DNA of 64,000 nt from FEN-1219 sp035644475 (GTDB lineage Bacteria; Pseudomonadota; Gammaproteobacteria; Steroidobacterales; Rariloculaceae), in contig DASQOL010000030.1 of NCBI GenBank assembly GCA_035644475.1, forward strand, positions 19,086 through 83,085. Reading direction: 5' to 3'. The translations under genes were made by a program, and so were the position numbers. Below the pieces are notes generated by a model that had not been told where the DNA came from, did no database searches, and worked only from the letters and a program-made list of their open reading frames with translations. Below are positions 1 to 8,910 of this stretch, piece by piece. Position 1 is the first letter of the stretch. Each line of letters opens with the position of its first letter.

Positions 1-614
1 TCGCGCTTGCCGACCGCCACCTCGCAAGCGACCTTGGTCAGCAGCGTAGCCTTCGGAGTGGCCTGGCCGATGCGTCCCATGGGATCGGAGCCGGCCACGT
101 TGAAATAGCGGAGCGCGACGTAGGTCAGCGGATTGACGGCGGCGACGTCGCGCAGCATCCATTCGGTCATGAGCTTCGAGAGCCCGTAGGGGTTGATCGG
201 CATCGTCGGGGTGTCTTCCGAGGCTTCGCCGTCGGCCGGGATGCCGTACACCGCGGCCGTCGACGAGAACACGACGTGCCGGACGCCCGCCTTGAGCGCT
301 TGCTCGAGCAGCGTGCGGCTCGCGCAGGTGTTGTTGCGGTAGTACTTGAGCGGATCGGCCACCGATTCCGGCACGACGGTATGCGCGGCGAAGTGCATGA
401 CGGTGTCGATCTCGTAGCGGCCGAATAGCTTCTCGAGCGCCTTCGCGTCGCCGGTGTTGCCCACCACGAGCTCGCCATGCAGCACCGCCTGCTTGAAGCC
501 CGTGGACAAGTCATCGAGCACCACGACGGCCTCGCCCGCCTCGCCGAGTTGGCGCACGACGTGCGAGCCGATGTAGCCCGCCCCACCGGTGACCAGAATT
601 GTCTTGTCGCTCAT
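1..614 (-). CDS. galE: UDP-glucose 4-epimerase, 5' part (runs off window)
   Basis: Interconverts UDP-glucose and UDP-galactose with bound NAD in the cytoplasm, feeding surface polysaccharide synthesis. About 204 N-terminal residues are present; the 3' end lies beyond the left edge. The reading frame begins MSDKTILVTGGAGYIGSH, the Rossmann GxxGxxG NAD motif of extended short-chain dehydrogenases. It continues with MHFAAHTVVPESV, the catalytic serine region SSTAAVYG, the YxxxK catalytic pair in NPYGLSK, and ALRYFNVAGSDP, which is characteristic of GalE. The ATG at 614-612 starts exactly at the conserved N-terminus. It is transcribed away from the lipoprotein gene at 867, with about 250 bp between them. 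A related epimerase specificity such as UDP-GlcNAc cannot be excluded from half the protein. Confidence 0.9.
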   Translation of the reverse strand, partial: MSDKTILVTGGAGYIGSHVVRQLGEAGEAVVVLDDLSTGFKQAVLHGELVVGNTGDAKALEKLFGRYEIDTVMHFAAHTVVPESVADPLKYYRNNTCASRTLLEQALKAGVRHVVFSSTAAVYGIPADGEASEDTPTMPINPYGLSKLMTEWMLRDVAAVNPLTYVALRYFNVAGSDPMGRIGQATPKATLLTKVACEVAVGKR

Positions 615-866
615 ATGTTTAACGAAGTGACATAATCAATCGAAGAGTGTAGCAGGTCCGCCCGGCCGTACCGGGATACCGGTCGCAGTTTGCATCCCGC
701 GGATCGCCCCGGTCCCAAGGCGCGCGATGCGCGGGCGGTCTTCGTTGCGTCGCGTGACGCATACACGTCTGCCCGAGCGCAGCCGAAGGTACGATCCGAG
801 CGTTATGGGCCAGCCACCGCCGCACGGCGGCTCGCCGCTTTCTGTGTCGGACAGGGGAATAGTCGC

Positions 867-2648
867 GTGGACAGGCTCGGTACGAGAGTTGCCGCTGCGC
901 AGCTCGCGTTGGTGATCCTCTTCGCCGCCGGTTGCGGCGGCGGCGGGGACGGCGACGGCGGGTCGGGCGGCTCGTTTGCCGGCGCGCCGCCGCCTCCGCC
1001 CCCGCCGAGCTCAGGCGGCAACGTGACCATCAGCGGCAAGGTGACCTTCGATCTCGTCCCGAGCATCGCCGGTTTCGGTCTCGACTACGGGCACGCAACC
1101 CCCAAGCCGGCGCGGGGCGTTTCGGTCGAGCTCCGCAGCGGCGCGGGCGTGCTCCAGACCACGGTGACGGACGCCTCGGGCGGTTACTCGTTCAGCGTGG
1201 CTCAAGGCCTCGGCGTGTCGATCCGGGTGCGTGCGGAGATGGTGCGCAGCGGCACGCCCGGGTGGGATTTCCGCGTCGTCGACAACACCAGCGGCGATGC
1301 GCTCTACGTGCTCGCCGGCGCGCAGTTCAATACGGGCACGGCGGACGTCACCCGCGATCTGAACGCTCCCTCGGGTTGGGACGGCGCGAGCTACACGAGC
1401 GCGCGCTCCGCGGCGCCGTTCGCCGTCCTCGACGTCGTCTACGATTCCGTTCAGCTCGTGCTGAGCGCGCAGCCGAGCATCAGCTTTCCCGCGCTGCGTC
1501 TCTATTGGAGCCCGAGCAACAAGCCGACGGTCGGCGCAAGCGGGGCGCCCGATCCCGCGACGGGCGAGATCGGCTCGAGCTTCTTCACGACCGGCTCGCA
1601 GACCGCCGTCGGCATTTTTCTGCTCGGCGCGGCGGATGACGACACCGACGAGTACGACCGTCACGTGATCGCGCACGAGTGGGGCCACTACCTCGAGACG
1701 ATGTTCTCGCGGTCCGACAGCATCGGCGGCCCGCACGCGCTCGGCGACCAGCTCGACATGCGCACGGCTTTCGGCGAAGGCTGGGGCAACGCGTTCTCCG
1801 GGATGGCGACGGCCGACAGCATCTACTCCGACTCCGGCGGCGCCGGTCAACGGCATGGGTTCTCGTTCGACATCGAGGGTCCGGCGTTTCCCGGTCGCGT
1901 GAACCCGGCGCCCGGTTGGTACAGCGAGGAGTCGGTTCAGGAGCTGCTCTACGACTTGTTCGACGCGCACATAGACGCGGGCGGCGACCACACCGCGGTC
2001 GACGACGTGGCGCTCGGCTTCGGCCCCGTCTTCGCCGTGCTCACCGACCGGCAACGCACGAACGTCGCGCTGACCTCGGTGTTCCCGTTCCTGAACGGGC
2101 TGCGCTCCGATCGGCCGGCTGAAGCCGCTTCGATCGACGCGCTCGCCGCCGCGCAGAGCATCGCGAAGGCGAGCGACGATTACGGCAGTGCCGAGACGAG
2201 CTTCGGCCACCCCGAAACCGGGGACTTCCACAAGGTGTACTCGCAGCTCACGGTCGGCGGGCCCGCCGTCAACGTTTGCAGCCTCGACTCGTTCAAGAGC
2301 AACGTCACTGGCTCGACCAACAAGCTCGCCTCGCGCCGGTTCCTCAAGGTGGACGTGCAGAACGCGGGGCCGCACACGTTCACGGCGCGCGCCGTTGCGC
2401 CGATCGGCGGCGCCGCGGATCCGGACATGGTGCTGCATCGCGCTGGAGTGGTGGCGATGTCGGACAGCGCGCCGACGGCGCAATGCACCTCCGCCACTCC
2501 GGCGCAGTGCAGCGAGGCCTTCACGCAGACGCTGTCCGCGGGCGCTTACGTCCTGGAGGTCTACGAATGGACGAACACGAACTCCGCGGACGATCCGAGC
2601 CCGCCGCTCGGCCGCACGTGCTTCGACGTGACGGTGGCGTCGCCATGA
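867..2648 (+). CDS. Putative secreted zinc-metalloprotease lipoprotein (HEWGH)
   Basis: 593 residues, no family name recognised. A GTG at 867 follows an AGGGGA ribosome site (about 853-858) and opens a lipoprotein signal: a hydrophobic stretch ending LFAAGC, then a Gly/Asp linker and a poly-Pro run. An upstream TTG at 690 is in frame but would bury the signal peptide. Residues about 50-130 look like a carboxypeptidase-regulatory-like beta-sandwich (GKVTF..., GGYSFSV). HEWGH at 270-274 is an HExxH zinc motif, and GEGWGN with Glu304 resembles the third ligand of gluzincins such as fungalysins. The C-terminal about 110 residues resemble a bacterial pre-peptidase C-terminal domain. It overlaps the next gene by 4 nt, so the two are probably coupled. 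Protease activity is inferred from motifs only. Confidence 0.72.
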   Translation: MDRLGTRVAAAQLALVILFAAGCGGGGDGDGGSGGSFAGAPPPPPPPSSGGNVTISGKVTFDLVPSIAGFGLDYGHATPKPARGVSVELRSGAGVLQTTVTDASGGYSFSVAQGLGVSIRVRAEMVRSGTPGWDFRVVDNTSGDALYVLAGAQFNTGTADVTRDLNAPSGWDGASYTSARSAAPFAVLDVVYDSVQLVLSAQPSISFPALRLYWSPSNKPTVGASGAPDPATGEIGSSFFTTGSQTAVGIFLLGAADDDTDEYDRHVIAHEWGHYLETMFSRSDSIGGPHALGDQLDMRTAFGEGWGNAFSGMATADSIYSDSGGAGQRHGFSFDIEGPAFPGRVNPAPGWYSEESVQELLYDLFDAHIDAGGDHTAVDDVALGFGPVFAVLTDRQRTNVALTSVFPFLNGLRSDRPAEAASIDALAAAQSIAKASDDYGSAETSFGHPETGDFHKVYSQLTVGGPAVNVCSLDSFKSNVTGSTNKLASRRFLKVDVQNAGPHTFTARAVAPIGGAADPDMVLHRAGVVAMSDSAPTAQCTSATPAQCSEAFTQTLSAGAYVLEVYEWTNTNSADDPSPPLGRTCFDVTVASP

Positions 2649-3166
2649 CGCGCCGCGCTACACGGCTCGCGGCGGCGATGCTCGCGTGCGTCTGCGCTGC
2701 GGCCAGCGGCGCGCCGCGCCCGCAGGCTAGCCCGCCGACGAGATCGCCCGGCAAGCCCACGGCGCCGATCACGATCGAGTTCGCGCTGGCGGCAGAGCCC
2801 GCGGTCGGCGCCGTGCTCGAGGTCTCGATCGAGGTTCGCGCCTCGGCCGAGGTCCGCGACCTCGCGCTCGACGTTCGGGCGGCGGACCCGGAGGCGCTGC
2901 TCGTCGCCGCGCAAGCGCCGGTGGCGGGGAAGCCGGGCGCCTGGACCGTGACTGTCGTGCCGCTCGCCGACGCGACGTCGTATCTGAGCGTCACGGCGCA
3001 GGGAACGATCGGGGACGCGACGCAGACGCGCTCCGTCGCCATCCCGCTGCGGGTCCCCGCCGCGAAGCCGACGGCGCAGGCGGCGCGTGCGCCCGCCGCC
3101 GCGGGGGAGGGCGAGGGAGTGGTTCTTCTGCCCGCGGTCGAGACCGTTCGGCCGGCACCCAAGTAA
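2645..3166 (+). CDS. Small secreted protein of unknown function
   Basis: 173 residues, not recognised. The ATG overlaps the stop of the metalloprotease-like lipoprotein gene (ATGA), so the two are probably co-translated. The N-terminus (MTRRATRLAAAMLACVCAA) is a typical signal peptide with a likely cleavage near SGAP. The mature part is Ala/Val rich. Alternating hydrophobic stretches (TIEFALAAEP, LEVSIEVRASAEVRDLALDV, TSYLSVTAQG) suggest one immunoglobulin-like beta-sandwich. The last about 40 residues are low-complexity Ala/Pro/Glu. A periplasmic accessory or partner of the upstream protein is a guess from context alone. Confidence 0.65.
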   Translation: MTRRATRLAAAMLACVCAAASGAPRPQASPPTRSPGKPTAPITIEFALAAEPAVGAVLEVSIEVRASAEVRDLALDVRAADPEALLVAAQAPVAGKPGAWTVTVVPLADATSYLSVTAQGTIGDATQTRSVAIPLRVPAAKPTAQAARAPAAAGEGEGVVLLPAVETVRPAPK

Positions 3167-3196
3167 TCCGACTCACCAGGGAACGGTCGGCAAGTC

Positions 3197-6100
3197 ATGG
3201 CGAAGGATCGCTTTCGAAGCAACATCGCGGCGGCGCTGGCCGGTCCTTCGGCGCGCGATAGCTTGCTCGAGGTGCTCGCCGGCTACGACGGCGCTCCGGA
3301 GTCCCTGAGCCCGGCGGGTCCGTCGCTTCACGCGATCCTCGACAACGTCAAGGATCCGATCGTCACCGTCGGCGCCGACGGCCGCGTGCTCGGCGCCAAT
3401 ACCGCCGCCGGCCGCCTGTTCGCGACGACGCCTGCCGAGCTCGTCGGCGGCGACGTCGCGGCGCTCATTCCGCAGCTCGTGCCGGCCCGCCCGGCGCTCG
3501 AGGCGCTCGCCGAATCCGTGGCCGACACCTTCGTGGACGTCGCGCCCGCGCTAGTCGAAGCGCGCCGCGCCGGCGGCCAGCGCTTCACGGCCGAGGTGTC
3601 CGTCAGCAAGGCGCAAGGCGGTGCCGACGGTCAGTGCTTCGTGATCTGCATGCGCGACGTGACCGAGCGTCTGCAAGACGAGCAGGCGCTGCGCGAGAGC
3701 GAGGCGCGCTATCGCGCGCTCGTCGAGAACTCCCCCGAGGCGATCGTGGTGCTCGACGTGGACCAAGACCGCTTCGTGGACGCGAACGAGAACGCGGCGA
3801 GGCTCTTCAAGCTCACCCGCGACGAGCTGTTGCGCGTGGGCCCGCGTGCGATCAGCCCCGAGCTCCAGAGCGACGGTCTGCCGTCGTTCGGCCTGCAGCG
3901 CGGCTACGTGGACCGCGCGCTCAAGGGCGGGCGGCCCGTATTCGAGTGGCTGCACCGCGATTCCGCCGGCGCCGAGATTCCGTGCGAGGTGCGGTTCATC
4001 CGCTTGCCGTCGTCGCAGCATCGGCTGATCCGCGCCAGCGTCATCGATATCGCCGCGCGGCGGCACGCCGACACGCTGGCCTACGGCGAGCGGCGGGTGC
4101 TCGAGCTCATCGCCGCGAACGCGCCGCTCGAGCGCACGTTCCAGGCCGTCGTCCGGCTCGTGGAGCAGCTGCATGCGCCGGTGGGGGCGGCCGTGATGCT
4201 GCTCGAGAACGACACGCGGCGGCTCAAGCTCGCGGCGGCCAGCGGGTTGCCCGAGCCGGTCGTCGCCGCGCTCGCCCTGGTGCCGGTGGGTCTCAAGACT
4301 AGCGCGTGCAGCGCCGCGGCCTCGCTCGGGCGCCAGGTCGTCGTGCGCGACATCGCGACCGACCCGTTGTGGTCCGAGCTCGCGCAAGTGCCGACGGTGC
4401 ACGGAGTGCTGGCCTGCTGCTCGACGCCGATCGTCACGGCGGGCGAGAGGATTCACGGCACGCTCGCGCTCTATTTCGATGCCGTGCGCAGCCCGAAGAC
4501 GGAAGAGCTCGACCTCGTCACGCGACTCACGCAGCTCTTGGGGATAGCGATCCGACGCAAGGAAGACGAGACGGCTCTCCGCGAGAGCGAGGCGCGGTTT
4601 CGCGCGCTGTTCGACAACGTGGTCGACGGCGTCTTCCAGGCGAAGCCGAGCGGCGAGATCCTGTCGGTGAACCCGGCGTTCGCGCGCATGCTGGGCTACG
4701 ACGATCAGCTCGAGCTCGGCGCGCGCAACATGGCCGAGCTCTTCGTCGAGCCGCGGGAGCGCGAGCGGTTGGTCGCGGAGCTCAAGAGCTACGGCCGCGT
4801 GCGCAATTTCGAGTATCAGCTGCGCAAGCGCGACGGGCGGTTCATCGTGGCGATCGAGAACTCGCGAGTCGTCGTCGACGCCGAGGGCCGGGCGCTCTAT
4901 TTCGAGGGCACCGTCACCGACATCACGCAGCGCAAGGCCGCCGAGCGCGCCCTGTTCAACGAGAAAGAGCGCGCCCAGGTGACGCTGCAGTCGATTGGCG
5001 ACGCGGTCGTCACCACCGACGCCGACGGCAACGTCGAGTATCTGAACCCCGTGGCCGAGAAGCTCACGGGCTGGCAGCGGCACGAGGCGCAGGGCCGGCC
5101 GATCGACGAGATCATCAGGCTCACGGACGAGTCGAGCGGCGCGGTCGTCGAGAACCCGGTGTTGCGCTGCCTGCGCGAGGGCCGCGTGGTCGATCTCGCG
5201 GACGACGTCGTGCTGGCGGGCCGCGACGGCAGCGGCATTGCGATCCAGGACTCGGCCGCGCCGATTCAGGACCGCGCCGGGGTCGTCGTCGGGGCCGTGA
5301 TGGTGTTTCACGACGTGAGCCACGAGCGGCAGCTGCATCGCAAGCTCGCCTACTACGCGAGCCACGACTCGCTCACGGGATTCATCAACCGCCGTGAGTT
5401 CGAGGAGCGCCTGTCCGGCGCGCTGCAGGCCGTGCAGAAGGATCCGGCGCGCTCGAGCGCGCTGCTCTACATGGACCTCGATCAGTTCAAGGTCGTCAAC
5501 GATACGTGCGGGCACGCCGCGGGCGACCTACTGCTCCGCCAGCTCGGCGACGTACTGCGCGCGAATGTTCCTGCGGGCGGCACGCCGGCCCGTCTGGGCG
5601 GCGACGAGTTTGCGGTATTGCTCGCCGACTGTACGTTGCAGCGCGCGACGGAGATTGCGGAAGGGCTCAGGGCCGCGATCGCGGCCTTTCGCTTCGCGTG
5701 GCGCGACAGCTCGATGCAGGTTGGCGTCAGTATCGGCATCGCGCCGATGGAGGCGGCGAGCGAGAGCGTCGGCAGCCTGATGAGCGCGGCCGACGTCGCT
5801 TGCTACGTGGCGAAGGACTTGGGCCGCAACCGGATCCACGTCTACGAGGAAGGTGACGCGGCCGAGCGGCACCAAGAGATGCTGTGGGTCGCGCGGATCA
5901 CGCGCGCGCTCGAGGAGGAGCGGTTCGAGCTCTACTATCAGCCGATCGTGCCGATCGGTCGCGTTCAAGCTCCGGCGAATGCCGCCGACGAGGGCGGCGA
6001 AGGCGCCGCTTGGCCGCACTACGAGCTGCTGCTCAGAATGCGCGACGAGCGCGGCGAGCTCGTCATGCCCACCGCCTTCATCCCCGCGGCGGAGCGCTAC

Positions 6101-6694
6101 AACTTGATGCCGAGCCTCGATCGCTGGGTCATCAGCCACACGCTCGAGACGCTCGTCTATCGCGGCGAGCCGGGCACCGCGCCCTATACGCTAGCGATCA
6201 ATCTTTCGGGCACGACTCTCAACGACGCGCGCTTTCTCGACTTCCTGCTCGACGAGCTCACCGCGGCCGCGGTGCCGCCCGGCGCGCTGTGCTTCGAGAT
6301 TACGGAGACCGCGGCGATCGCGAGCCTGGGGCAGGTCGTTGGCTTCATGCGCGCGCTCAAGAGCCGCGGCTGCCGGTTCTCGCTCGACGACTTCGGCACG
6401 GGGCTGTCGTCGCTGACCTATCTCAAGAACCTGCCTGTCGACTACGTGAAGATCGACGGCCAATTCATCCGCAACGTGACGCGCGACCCGGCCGACGAGT
6501 GCGTCGTCGAGGCGATCGCGCGCATGGCGAAGGCCTTCAAGATTCAAGCGATCGCCGAGCGCGTCGAAAGCCGCGAGGTGATGCGGCGGCTCGGCGAGCT
6601 CGGGGTGTCCTTTGCGCAGGGCTTCTTCATCGCCGTGCCGCAATCCGTGGCCGATCTGCCGATTCGCCCCGGGCGGGATCGAATCCGCGCCTGA
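3197..6694 (+). CDS. PAS/GAF sensor with GGDEF and EAL domains (c-di-GMP turnover)
   Basis: 1165 residues, soluble, with no clear membrane segment. Order seen: PAS at about 35-155, PAS at about 165-285, GAF at about 305-455, PAS at about 460-585, PAS at about 590-715, GGDEF at about 715-885, EAL at about 890-1150. The diguanylate cyclase site is intact (RLGGDEFAVLL), but no RxxD inhibitory site sits five residues before it. The phosphodiesterase site also looks complete: YELLLRM in the EAL position, INLSG, FEITETA, DDFGTGLSSL, VKIDGQFI and AQGFFI. It could therefore make or degrade cyclic di-GMP, with GGDEF perhaps acting as a GTP-sensing regulator. Start ATG 3197 lies 30 bp after the preceding gene. 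The sensed ligand is unknown. Confidence 0.93.
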   Translation: MAKDRFRSNIAAALAGPSARDSLLEVLAGYDGAPESLSPAGPSLHAILDNVKDPIVTVGADGRVLGANTAAGRLFATTPAELVGGDVAALIPQLVPARPALEALAESVADTFVDVAPALVEARRAGGQRFTAEVSVSKAQGGADGQCFVICMRDVTERLQDEQALRESEARYRALVENSPEAIVVLDVDQDRFVDANENAARLFKLTRDELLRVGPRAISPELQSDGLPSFGLQRGYVDRALKGGRPVFEWLHRDSAGAEIPCEVRFIRLPSSQHRLIRASVIDIAARRHADTLAYGERRVLELIAANAPLERTFQAVVRLVEQLHAPVGAAVMLLENDTRRLKLAAASGLPEPVVAALALVPVGLKTSACSAAASLGRQVVVRDIATDPLWSELAQVPTVHGVLACCSTPIVTAGERIHGTLALYFDAVRSPKTEELDLVTRLTQLLGIAIRRKEDETALRESEARFRALFDNVVDGVFQAKPSGEILSVNPAFARMLGYDDQLELGARNMAELFVEPRERERLVAELKSYGRVRNFEYQLRKRDGRFIVAIENSRVVVDAEGRALYFEGTVTDITQRKAAERALFNEKERAQVTLQSIGDAVVTTDADGNVEYLNPVAEKLTGWQRHEAQGRPIDEIIRLTDESSGAVVENPVLRCLREGRVVDLADDVVLAGRDGSGIAIQDSAAPIQDRAGVVVGAVMVFHDVSHERQLHRKLAYYASHDSLTGFINRREFEERLSGALQAVQKDPARSSALLYMDLDQFKVVNDTCGHAAGDLLLRQLGDVLRANVPAGGTPARLGGDEFAVLLADCTLQRATEIAEGLRAAIAAFRFAWRDSSMQVGVSIGIAPMEAASESVGSLMSAADVACYVAKDLGRNRIHVYEEGDAAERHQEMLWVARITRALEEERFELYYQPIVPIGRVQAPANAADEGGEGAAWPHYELLLRMRDERGELVMPTAFIPAAERYNLMPSLDRWVISHTLETLVYRGEPGTAPYTLAINLSGTTLNDARFLDFLLDELTAAAVPPGALCFEITETAAIASLGQVVGFMRALKSRGCRFSLDDFGTGLSSLTYLKNLPVDYVKIDGQFIRNVTRDPADECVVEAIARMAKAFKIQAIAERVESREVMRRLGELGVSFAQGFFIAVPQSVADLPIRPGRDRIRA

Positions 6695-6753
6695 TCCGCG
6701 CCGCCGATTTGGCGTCGCTGCGACCCTGTGCGGCGAGAGTCTCGCGAAGGCCC

Positions 6754-6788
6754 TTCGAGGTACGACCGCCGCCGTCGCGCGCATCGCG
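6754..6788. repeat. Dispersed 35-bp repeat copy upstream of dusA
   Basis: These 35 bases match 43256-43290, part of the right arm of the long inverted repeat between lpxA and lpxB, at 31 of 35 positions by eye. Both contain TTCGAGGT followed by GCGCGCATCGCG. This copy has no inverted partner nearby. It lies between the GGDEF/EAL gene and dusA and abuts a TATGAT hexamer. Confidence 0.5.
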
Positions 6789-6793
6789 TATGA
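6788..6793 (+). promoter_or_regulatory. Candidate -10 box for dusA
   Basis: TATGAT matches the sigma70 -10 consensus at five of six bases and lies 29 bp before the chosen dusA start. No good TTGACA-like -35 box is seen 16-18 bp upstream, so this is only a candidate. Confidence 0.35.
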
Positions 6794-6822
6794 TGGCGGC
6801 ACTTCCCGTCACGCTTCGTCCC

Positions 6823-7854
6823 ATGAGCTCGCACCGACTCTGCGTCGCACCGATGATGGACCGCACGGACCGGCACTTCCGGTACCTCTTGCGGCTGCTC
6901 GCGCCGCACGCGCGCCTGTACACCGAGATGATCACCGCGCGCGCGCTCCTTCATGGCGACGCGCGACGGCTGCTCGAGTTCGACGCGGCCGAGCATCCGG
7001 TCGCTCTGCAGCTCGGCGGCAGCGAGCCGCACGAGCTCGCCGTCGCGGCTCGGCTCGGCGCCGACGCGGGTTACGACGAGATCAATTTGAACGTCGGCTG
7101 CCCGAGCGATCGGGTTCAGGCGGGCTGTTTCGGCGCGGCGCTGATGCGCACGCCCGGCGTCGTCGCCGACTGCGTGGCCGCCATGGGCGCCGCCGTCGCG
7201 GTTCCGATCACGGTCAAGACGCGGCTCGGCGTCGACGAGCACGACTCGTACGAGTTCCTTTGCGAGCTCGTCACGCGCGTGATCGGCGCCGGGTGCGGCA
7301 CGCTGATCGTCCACGCGCGCAAAGCTTGGCTCAAGGGTCTCAGTCCGAGAGAGAACCGCGAGATTCCGCCGCTCGACCATCCTCGCGTCCATCGGCTGAA
7401 GGCGGACTTCCCGGGGCTTTGCGTCGTGATCAACGGCGGGCTCAAGTCGACCGCCGAGTGCGTCGCGCAGTTGGCGCGCGTCGACGGCGTCATGCTCGGC
7501 CGGGCGGCCGTGGACGACCTCGCGCTGCTCGCCGAGCTCGACGCGCTGATCTTCGACGTCGCGCCGCGACGGCTCGACGTCGCGCTCGATCATTTCCTGC
7601 GTTACGTCGACCGCGAGCTCGCGCGGGGCACGCCGCTGCGCTCGATGACGCGGCATCTGTTCGGTCTGCGCGCGGGCCGGCCCGGCGGCCGGCGTTGGCG
7701 CCGCGAGCTCACGCACCTGCCGCACGGATCGGCCGGGCTCGAGCGCTTGCACTCTCTCGCGGCCGATGTGGCGGCGTCGGAGCCACGGGATCCGAGACCC
7801 GCTGCGGCTGCGTCGCGCGAGGTCGCGGTTGAGCCCGCGTTCAACTGGTCCTAG
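6823..7854 (+). CDS. dusA: tRNA-dihydrouridine synthase A
   Basis: FMN-dependent reduction of uridines at positions 20/20a of the tRNA D-loop. 343 residues with the DusA pattern: CVAPMMDRTDRHFRYLLR at the N-terminus, YTEMITARALLHGD, the catalytic-cysteine segment NLNVGCPSDRVQAGCFGA, and HARKAWLKGLSPRENREIPP, which separates DusA from DusB and DusC. In-frame ATGs also occur at 6790 and 6793, but they fall inside a -10-like TATGAT. The ATG at 6823 gives the usual short N-terminus before the conserved APM. None of the three has a clear Shine-Dalgarno. The C-terminus extends about 25 residues past the conserved domain as Ala/Arg-rich sequence. Probably its own transcription unit. Confidence 0.92.
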   Translation: MSSHRLCVAPMMDRTDRHFRYLLRLLAPHARLYTEMITARALLHGDARRLLEFDAAEHPVALQLGGSEPHELAVAARLGADAGYDEINLNVGCPSDRVQAGCFGAALMRTPGVVADCVAAMGAAVAVPITVKTRLGVDEHDSYEFLCELVTRVIGAGCGTLIVHARKAWLKGLSPRENREIPPLDHPRVHRLKADFPGLCVVINGGLKSTAECVAQLARVDGVMLGRAAVDDLALLAELDALIFDVAPRRLDVALDHFLRYVDRELARGTPLRSMTRHLFGLRAGRPGGRRWRRELTHLPHGSAGLERLHSLAADVAASEPRDPRPAAAASREVAVEPAFNWS

Positions 7855-7890
7855 CTCGCGAGCGCCCTGCACGGCCGAGCGCGATCTCGC

Positions 7891-7896
7891 TACAAT
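7891..7896 (+). promoter_or_regulatory. Candidate -10 box for the methyltransferase gene
   Basis: TACAAT, five of six matches to the -10 consensus, sits 35 bp before the GTG start. No strong -35 element is visible. Confidence 0.4.
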
Positions 7897-7931
7897 CCGG
7901 CAGACAAGATCAACGACGACGAGGTGCCGGG

Positions 7932-8753
7932 GTGAGCGCGAATCCGAAGAAGAAGGTGTCAGGCTCGATGGCGGAGCGGGCCGACGTCCACGAGCTCTAC
8001 GAGCTGTCGGTCCAGGCCGTCGACGTCGAAGTCGAGTTTCTCCAGGACACGTTCCGCGCGCTGCGCGGCCGCGAGGCCGTGAGCTTTCGCGAGGACTTTT
8101 GCGGCACCGCGAGCGCCTCGTGCGAGTGGGCCCGCAGCGGCGCGAATCGGCACGCGGTGGGCGTCGACGTCGACGCAGCCGTGCTCGATTGGGGCCGCCG
8201 CAACCGCGTGGCGCGTCTGCCCGAATCCGCCCGCGCCCGGGTGAAGCTCTTGAACGACGACGTGCGCAACGTCGACACGGATCCCGTCGACCTCGTCGGT
8301 GCGTTCAACTTCAGCTACTACTGCTTCAAGACGCGCGCCGAGATGCGCCACTATTTCTCGCGCGTGCGCGCGGCGCTCGAGCCGGACGGCGTGTTCTTCC
8401 TCGACGCGTTCGGCGGCCCGGACGCATCGGATATCCAGAAGGAGAAGACCAAGCTCGACGGCTTCACGTACGTCTGGGATCAAGCCGTCTTCGAGCCCGT
8501 GACGAACCGCATCGTCTGCCACATCCATTTCAAGTTCCCCGACGGATCCAAGATCAAGAAGGCCTTCACCTACGACTGGCGGCTGTGGACGTTGCCGGAG
8601 CTACGCGAGCTCCTCGAGGAGGCCGGCTTCCGCAAGAGCCGCATCTACTGGGAGGGGGACGACGGCGAAGGCGGCGGCAACGGCGAGTTTACCGAGCACG
8701 CGACGGGAGAAGCGGATCTCGCTTGGATCGCATACATCGTCGCCGAAAAGTGA
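7932..8753 (+). CDS. Class I SAM-dependent methyltransferase, substrate unknown
   Basis: 273 residues. GTG start at 7932 after GGTGCCGGG; an in-frame ATG at 7968 is possible. The Rossmann SAM-binding pattern is visible: FREDFCGTASASCEWAR replaces the usual GxGxG segment, followed by the acidic AVGVDVDAAVLDW (motif II) and LVGAFNFSYYCF in the motif IV position. After ALEPDGVFFLDAFGGPD comes a substrate-recognition region (FTYVWDQAVFEPVTNRIVCH) typical of small-molecule methyltransferases. Residues 240-255 are an acidic Gly-rich insert. There are no operon partners: dusA is 77 bp upstream and the cyclase 157 bp downstream. The substrate cannot be named. Confidence 0.8.
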   Translation: MSANPKKKVSGSMAERADVHELYELSVQAVDVEVEFLQDTFRALRGREAVSFREDFCGTASASCEWARSGANRHAVGVDVDAAVLDWGRRNRVARLPESARARVKLLNDDVRNVDTDPVDLVGAFNFSYYCFKTRAEMRHYFSRVRAALEPDGVFFLDAFGGPDASDIQKEKTKLDGFTYVWDQAVFEPVTNRIVCHIHFKFPDGSKIKKAFTYDWRLWTLPELRELLEEAGFRKSRIYWEGDDGEGGGNGEFTEHATGEADLAWIAYIVAEK

Positions 8754-8863
8754 CAGCCCGGTTCGGCGTCCGCGGCCGAGCATGAATGCACTACGGCACG
8801 TGACTGCTCGTCGATGCATCGACCACGAAAGTTGCAGCGCGGCGTCGGCCTGCGCCATTGGCG

Positions 8864-8869
8864 TATAAT
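8864..8869 (+). promoter_or_regulatory. Perfect -10 box before the cyclase/FHA gene
   Basis: TATAAT lies 42 bp upstream of the ATG at 8911, giving a predicted leader of about 35 nt. The -35 region (about 8841-8846) has no recognisable TTGACA, so an activator or extended contacts may be needed. The Shine-Dalgarno AAGGAAG lies just before the start codon. Confidence 0.5.
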
Positions 8870-8910
8870 CGCCGGCGGCTCCCCTCGGATGCGCACTCAA
8901 GAAGGAAGCC

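Noticed and set aside
690..866. TTG-initiated N-terminal extension of the metalloprotease-like lipoprotein
   Set aside because: It would place the lipoprotein signal internally; the GTG at 867 with AGGGGA is a better start.
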